Source: Mesorhizobium jarvisii (GTDB lineage: Bacteria; Pseudomonadota; Alphaproteobacteria; Rhizobiales; Rhizobiaceae). From it: 64,000 bases of DNA. The notes under the pieces were generated by a model, which was not told the origin of the DNA, made no database searches, and saw only the letters and a list, made by a program, of their open reading frames with translations. A program made the position numbers and the translations under genes. Position 1 is the first letter of the stretch, and each line of letters starts with the position of its first letter. Location of the stretch: assembly GCF_003601985.1 (NCBI RefSeq), contig NZ_QZXA01000007.1:368713-432712 (forward strand). The letters are read 5' to 3'. This document shows, piece after piece, positions 61,219 through 64,000 of this stretch.

Positions 61219-61846
61219 GCACGGTTTCGATCATGTCGATGCCCATCTTCTTGCGCAGCCGCCCGACAAAGACCTCGATGGTGTTGGAATCGCGGTCGAA
61301 ATCCTGGTCGTAGAGATGCTCGACCAGTTCGGTGCGCGAGACCACCTCGCCCATATGGTGCATCAGATAGGCAAGCAGGCGGAATTCGTGCGAGGTCAGC
61401 TTCAGCGGCACGCCGTCGACATCGGCTTTCGAGGCCTTGGTGTCGAGGCGCAGCGGCCCGCAGGTGAGTTCCGACGAGGCATGGCCGGCGGCGCGGCGGA
61501 TCAGCGCCCGGAGCCGCGCCAGCACCTCCTCGATGTGGAAGGGCTTGGTGACATAGTCGTCAGCGCCGGCATCGATGCCGGAGACCTTGTCGCTCCAGCG
61601 GTCGCGCGCGGTCAGGATCAGCACCGGCATCTTGCGGCCGCCACGGCGCCAACGTTCGACCACGCTGATGCCGTCCATCTGCGGCAGGCCGATATCGAGC
61701 ACGACGGCGTCGTAGGGTTCGGTGTCGCCGAGGAAATGGCCTTCCTCGCCGTCGAAAGCACGGTCGACGACGTAGCCGGCGTCGACCAGCGCGTCCGCTA
61801 TCTGCCGGTTGAGATCCTTGTCATCCTCGACGACGAGTACGCGCAT
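61181..61846 (-). CDS. feuP: Response regulator FeuP
   Basis: The 221-residue OmpR-family regulator has a receiver domain (Asp51 in VVLDIGLPQMDG, Lys in TKPFHIEEVLARL) and a winged helix (HEFRLLAYLMHH, NTIEVFVGRLRKKMG). EGHFLGDTEPYD and RAAGHASSELTCGPLRL are characteristic of FeuP as I know it. In Sinorhizobium FeuP activates ndvA and other genes under low osmolarity and is needed for symbiosis; in R. leguminosarum feuPQ and cycHJKL are linked and affect iron uptake. It lies downstream of a small exported protein gene and overlaps feuQ. Confidence 0.9.
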   Translation of the reverse strand: MRVLVVEDDKDLNRQIADALVDAGYVVDRAFDGEEGHFLGDTEPYDAVVLDIGLPQMDGISVVERWRRGGRKMPVLILTARDRWSDKVSGIDAGADDYVTKPFHIEEVLARLRALIRRAAGHASSELTCGPLRLDTKASKADVDGVPLKLTSHEFRLLAYLMHHMGEVVSRTELVEHLYDQDFDRDSNTIEVFVGRLRKKMGIDMIETVRGMGYRMREPEA

Positions 61847-61917
61847 GCGGAGATCGATACCTTTTGAAGGACTTGTTCAGATATAGGCCGATTCCGGCAG
61901 CCTGGGAAACGGGTGGG

Positions 61918-62217
61918 TCAGTTCTGCGGAACGACGATCTCGGAACGGCGCGGACGCTGCCCGTCCTTGCCAGGCACCAGCACGACGATGACGCAGACCG
62001 GCTGGCCACCGCGTGTCGACTGCGAGGCCTTGGCCAGCGTCCCGCCATTCTGCTCGGCCACCTGCTGGCCGATCGCGTAGCAGTCGGATGCGGCCAGGAC
62101 GATCGGGCTGGACTGGTCGGGCGCGATCACCGACATCGCCGTCGCCTGCGACGCCAACAGCCCGGCCGCACAGAGCGCCAGGGTCGCGGTTCGAAAGTGG
62201 GAGCGAAGCGTTTTCAT
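61918..62217 (-). CDS. Small exported protein, FeuN-like
   Basis: The 99-residue protein has a signal peptide (MKTLRSHFRTATLALCAAGL, cleavage near ATA) and a PepSY-like mature part, DCYAIGQQVAEQNGGTLAKA and PVCVIVVLVPGKDGQRPRRS. It lies 71 bp upstream of feuP on the same strand. In Sinorhizobium a small periplasmic protein encoded there, FeuN, inhibits FeuQ, so this is probably its counterpart; sequence identity could not be checked. Two cysteines in the mature part may form a disulfide. Confidence 0.75.
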   Translation of the reverse strand: MKTLRSHFRTATLALCAAGLLASQATAMSVIAPDQSSPIVLAASDCYAIGQQVAEQNGGTLAKASQSTRGGQPVCVIVVLVPGKDGQRPRRSEIVVPQN

Positions 62218-62390
62218 GGTCGGCGTTGTAACGCATCGGTGCTGAACGTGAAATGAACGGTGATCGATGCGAAAACCATGCCCGCTACACCCCCTGAAAC
62301 GCCAGACGACCGATGTCATTTCGACGCCCCAACCCGACGAAATCCCGCAGACGCCAGTCTAGACTCCGTTTCGGCCAGATTGAAAGCGTG

Positions 62391-62798
62391 TCAGGCATTT
62401 TCCTGTGTCAGCGCGCGAAACCGCAGCAGCCCGTGATGCACAAGGAGTTCCTCGTCGTAACGGGCCTCGGTGAATTCAAGCGACAGCCGCGTCTTGCCGC
62501 GCCGGCCGACCACCAGTGCGGCGTTGGCAAGGCGGGCCTTGATGGCGGCCATGATGGCAAGGGTTTCGTCTTCACCATGGGCTTTCGACCAGACATGCAG
62601 CGTAATCAACTGATCGTCGTCGTTCTCGGCGCCGGTGTCCCAGTCAAAGGCACTGGTCTGACCAAAAGTCACGTAGGGAAAGGCGGCATTCTCGGTCGCC
62701 CGCTCAAGCAGCCCGGCGCCACCAAGCAGCGCAGACAGCGACTTATCGCTTTTGAGCCTCAGAAAAAGTGCCTGCAGCAAATCGCCGGGCGCGGTCAT
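62391..62798 (-). CDS. DUF3168 phage/gene-transfer-agent tail-completion protein
   Basis: The 135-residue protein begins MTAPGDLLQALFLRLKSD and has FPYVTFGQTSAFDWDTG, ITLHVWSKAHGEDETLAIMA and EFTEARYDEELLVHHGLLRF, the DUF3168 pattern. In the Rhodobacter-type gene transfer agent this protein acts at the head-tail junction as tail terminator. No capsid, portal, terminase or tail genes are near, but a fragment of the usual upstream neighbour is at 62856-62963. It may be a relic kept by chance. Confidence 0.85.
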   Translation of the reverse strand: MTAPGDLLQALFLRLKSDKSLSALLGGAGLLERATENAAFPYVTFGQTSAFDWDTGAENDDDQLITLHVWSKAHGEDETLAIMAAIKARLANAALVVGRRGKTRLSLEFTEARYDEELLVHHGLLRFRALTQENA

Positions 62799-62855
62799 TT
62801 TTCGTCCCCCCTCGCCTGTCATGCCTTGAGCAAGCGGTTCGTCATATTGGCAAAT

Positions 62856-62963
62856 TCACGCGCAGCGTACCGGCTCGTCAAGCCTGCGCCATATCGCATG
62901 ATTCGTCTCGTCGCGATCATGATCGCCGATGATCTCGAAAATACGACCCCTGTGATGAACAGA
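62856..62963 (-). pseudogene. C-terminal fragment of a phage head-tail adaptor
   Basis: About 35 codons read SVHHRGRIFEIIGDHDRD, then ETNHAIWRRLDEPVRCA and a stop. The 'RGRxFEIxGxxDxDE' form resembles the C-terminus of SPP1 gp16-type head-tail adaptors, which precede the DUF3168 gene in gene-transfer-agent clusters. The N-terminal part is missing and replaced by non-matching sequence next to the SDR gene. Similarity is short and by eye. Confidence 0.4.
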
Positions 62964-63040
62964 TTGCCATGCCGAGCAACCTTGGAGAGCCGATCTGCTC
63001 AGCCGGCATGTTGCCCGGGGATACTTTCCCGCGATCTCTG

Positions 63041-63760
63041 TCAGTATCGGGCTCGGCCGCCCGACATGTCGAAAACAGCGCCGGTGTTGAACGCACTGGC
63101 ATCCGAGCAAAGCCACACCACGAGCGCCGCTACCTCGTTCGGATCGCCGAGCCGCTTCAGCGGACTTGCCGATATCATCGCATCGACGGTTTCATTGCCG
63201 AGATCGCGGATAAGGCGCGTATCGATCGGTCCCGGAGCGATACAGTTGACGCGAATATCGGTATCGCTGATCTCACGCGACAGTGCTTTGGTAAAAGCGA
63301 TGACACCGGCGCTGGCCGCGGAATAGGCCGCAAGGCTCGGCAGTCCCTCTTTCCCGGCAAGGGATCCCATGTTGACGATACGACCCTTTCCCGCTCGTCG
63401 CATAAGCGGGAGCACGCGATGCGTTACTTCGAACGTGCCAAGAAGGTTGACCTGCAGGATTCTCTGCCATTCCGCCGGTTCGAATTCCTCGAACGGCTTA
63501 TAGCCACCCAGCCACCCCGCATTGTTGACGAGAATGTCGACCCCGACTTCACCCATGATGGTCAGCGCTTGCATGACGTTATCGCGTTTCGTCACGTCCA
63601 CTGAAAGAGATCGTGTGCCTTCAAGCTCGACGGGCTCAATATCCCAGATCCAGACGTCCGCTCCACTCAAAGAGAGCTTGTGGGCTATCGCTCGACCGAT
63701 ACCACGGGCGCCTCCTGTGACGATTGCTGTTCGGCCCGAAAAATCATACGTCACCGACAT
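63041..63760 (-). CDS. SDR family oxidoreductase with altered active site
   Basis: The 239-residue protein has the Rossmann motif TGGARGIG (15-22), NNAG (79-82), Asn105, Ser133 (NMGSLAG) and Tyr146. The catalytic lysine of YxxxK is replaced: the segment reads YSAASAGVIAF, with Ser150 where Lys is expected. GRARY ends the chain. The ATG at 63760 lies five bases after GGAGG; two further upstream codons (ATG, GTG) are closer to that site. It lies next to an IS5-type transposase end, perhaps brought in by it. Confidence 0.88.
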   Translation of the reverse strand: MSVTYDFSGRTAIVTGGARGIGRAIAHKLSLSGADVWIWDIEPVELEGTRSLSVDVTKRDNVMQALTIMGEVGVDILVNNAGWLGGYKPFEEFEPAEWQRILQVNLLGTFEVTHRVLPLMRRAGKGRIVNMGSLAGKEGLPSLAAYSAASAGVIAFTKALSREISDTDIRVNCIAPGPIDTRLIRDLGNETVDAMISASPLKRLGDPNEVAALVVWLCSDASAFNTGAVFDMSGGRARY

Positions 63761-63873
63761 CATCACCTCCCATGAAACGCCAGTGCTTTGTATATATTTA
63801 GTATATTTAGCGCCGTATCGTGAATGAAGTCGAGGAGACGGGCGAGGCTAGGCCGCATCTCGGTGCGGTTTGT

Positions 63874-64000
63874 CTAGGACGTAGACTCATTACCGCGTAG
63901 CCAGAGGCGGATTGCGACGAGTTTGAGGGCGGCAAGATAGTTCTCAGCCAGCTTGTCGTATCGGGTTGCGATACGACGGAATTGCTTGGCCTTGTTGAAG
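63874..64000 (-). mobile_element. IS5 family transposase, C-terminal part
   Basis: The minus-strand frame runs in from the right edge: FNKAKQFRRIATRYDKLAEN, then YLAALKLVAIRLWLRG and NESTS before a TAG. The 'FRRIATRYDKLAxNYLAxxxLAxIRLWLR' end is characteristic of IS5-type DDE transposases abundant in rhizobia. The inverted repeat and target duplication are not certain; the element's other end is outside. Confidence 0.88.

Noticed and set aside
1..64000. CRISPR arrays, rRNA genes, replication origin
   Set aside because: No regularly spaced direct repeats, no rRNA sequence and no DnaA-box or parS cluster were noticed.

Overview
The window reads as chromosomal DNA of a high-GC alphaproteobacterium of the order Hyphomicrobiales (Rhizobiales), most like Mesorhizobium or a close relative. 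The basis is the rsh N-terminus, the feuN-feuP-feuQ trio next to the cycHJKL (ccm) genes, RopA/Omp2b-type porins, and the style of the intergenic palindromes. This is inferred from protein and gene-order recognition; no database was searched.

Layout. 1-6 kb is housekeeping: the start of rsh, rpoZ, a NYN-domain protein with a family 5 uracil-DNA glycosylase, a divergent quinone-oxidoreductase-like dehydrogenase/HxlR pair, an anchored GH25 lysozyme, smpB and dapA. 6-9.5 kb holds a soluble lytic transglycosylase and an alpha/beta hydrolase. 9.5-18.3 kb is the accessory part: a lone tyrosine recombinase, two RopA-like porins in inverted orientation around tRNA-Ser(GCU), and two TPR-sulfotransferase paralogues with a decayed third copy between them. 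18.4-28.4 kb has a HisC-like aminotransferase, a MarR regulator, acylphosphatase, and a TetR-led leucine/isovalerate catabolic cluster (liuA, liuB, a macro-domain protein, a small exported protein, liuD), facing a branched-chain amino-acid binding protein. 28.5-44.5 kb carries small exported proteins, AMP nucleosidase, an endonuclease/exonuclease/phosphatase-fold protein, a DUF922 protein, ETF-ubiquinone oxidoreductase, a family 4-like uracil-DNA glycosylase lacking two Fe-S cysteines, an XRE regulator, an EamA transporter coupled to an orphan molybdenum hydroxylase large subunit, and aminopeptidase N. 44.7-62.2 kb is a signalling and envelope block: PAS histidine kinase, EF-hand protein, glnE, a histidine kinase/response regulator pair, DegP, ccmH-ccmF-ccmE-ccmI, a lipoprotein and feuQ-feuP-feuN. 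The last 1.6 kb holds a gene-transfer-agent/prophage relic, an SDR with an altered active site, and the end of an IS5-type transposase.

How the parts fit. LivK can bring in branched-chain amino acids, LiuA/B/D degrade isovaleryl-CoA, and ETF-QO takes electrons from acyl-CoA dehydrogenases such as LiuA. liuC and liuE are absent from this locus. The ccm genes build c-type cytochromes; FeuN/P/Q is known in Sinorhizobium as an envelope/osmotic circuit controlling cyclic glucan export.

Most worth a second look: (i) the ~370-bp inverted repeat formed by the two porins around a tRNA gene, with an RBS-enclosing hairpin at both start codons; (ii) the TPR-sulfotransferase array, whose members share an almost identical ~59-bp block across the start codon although the rest has diverged; (iii) a uracil-DNA glycosylase with two of four Fe-S ligands replaced; (iv) an isolated gene-transfer-agent relic; (v) a 47-bp palindromic repeat found three times.
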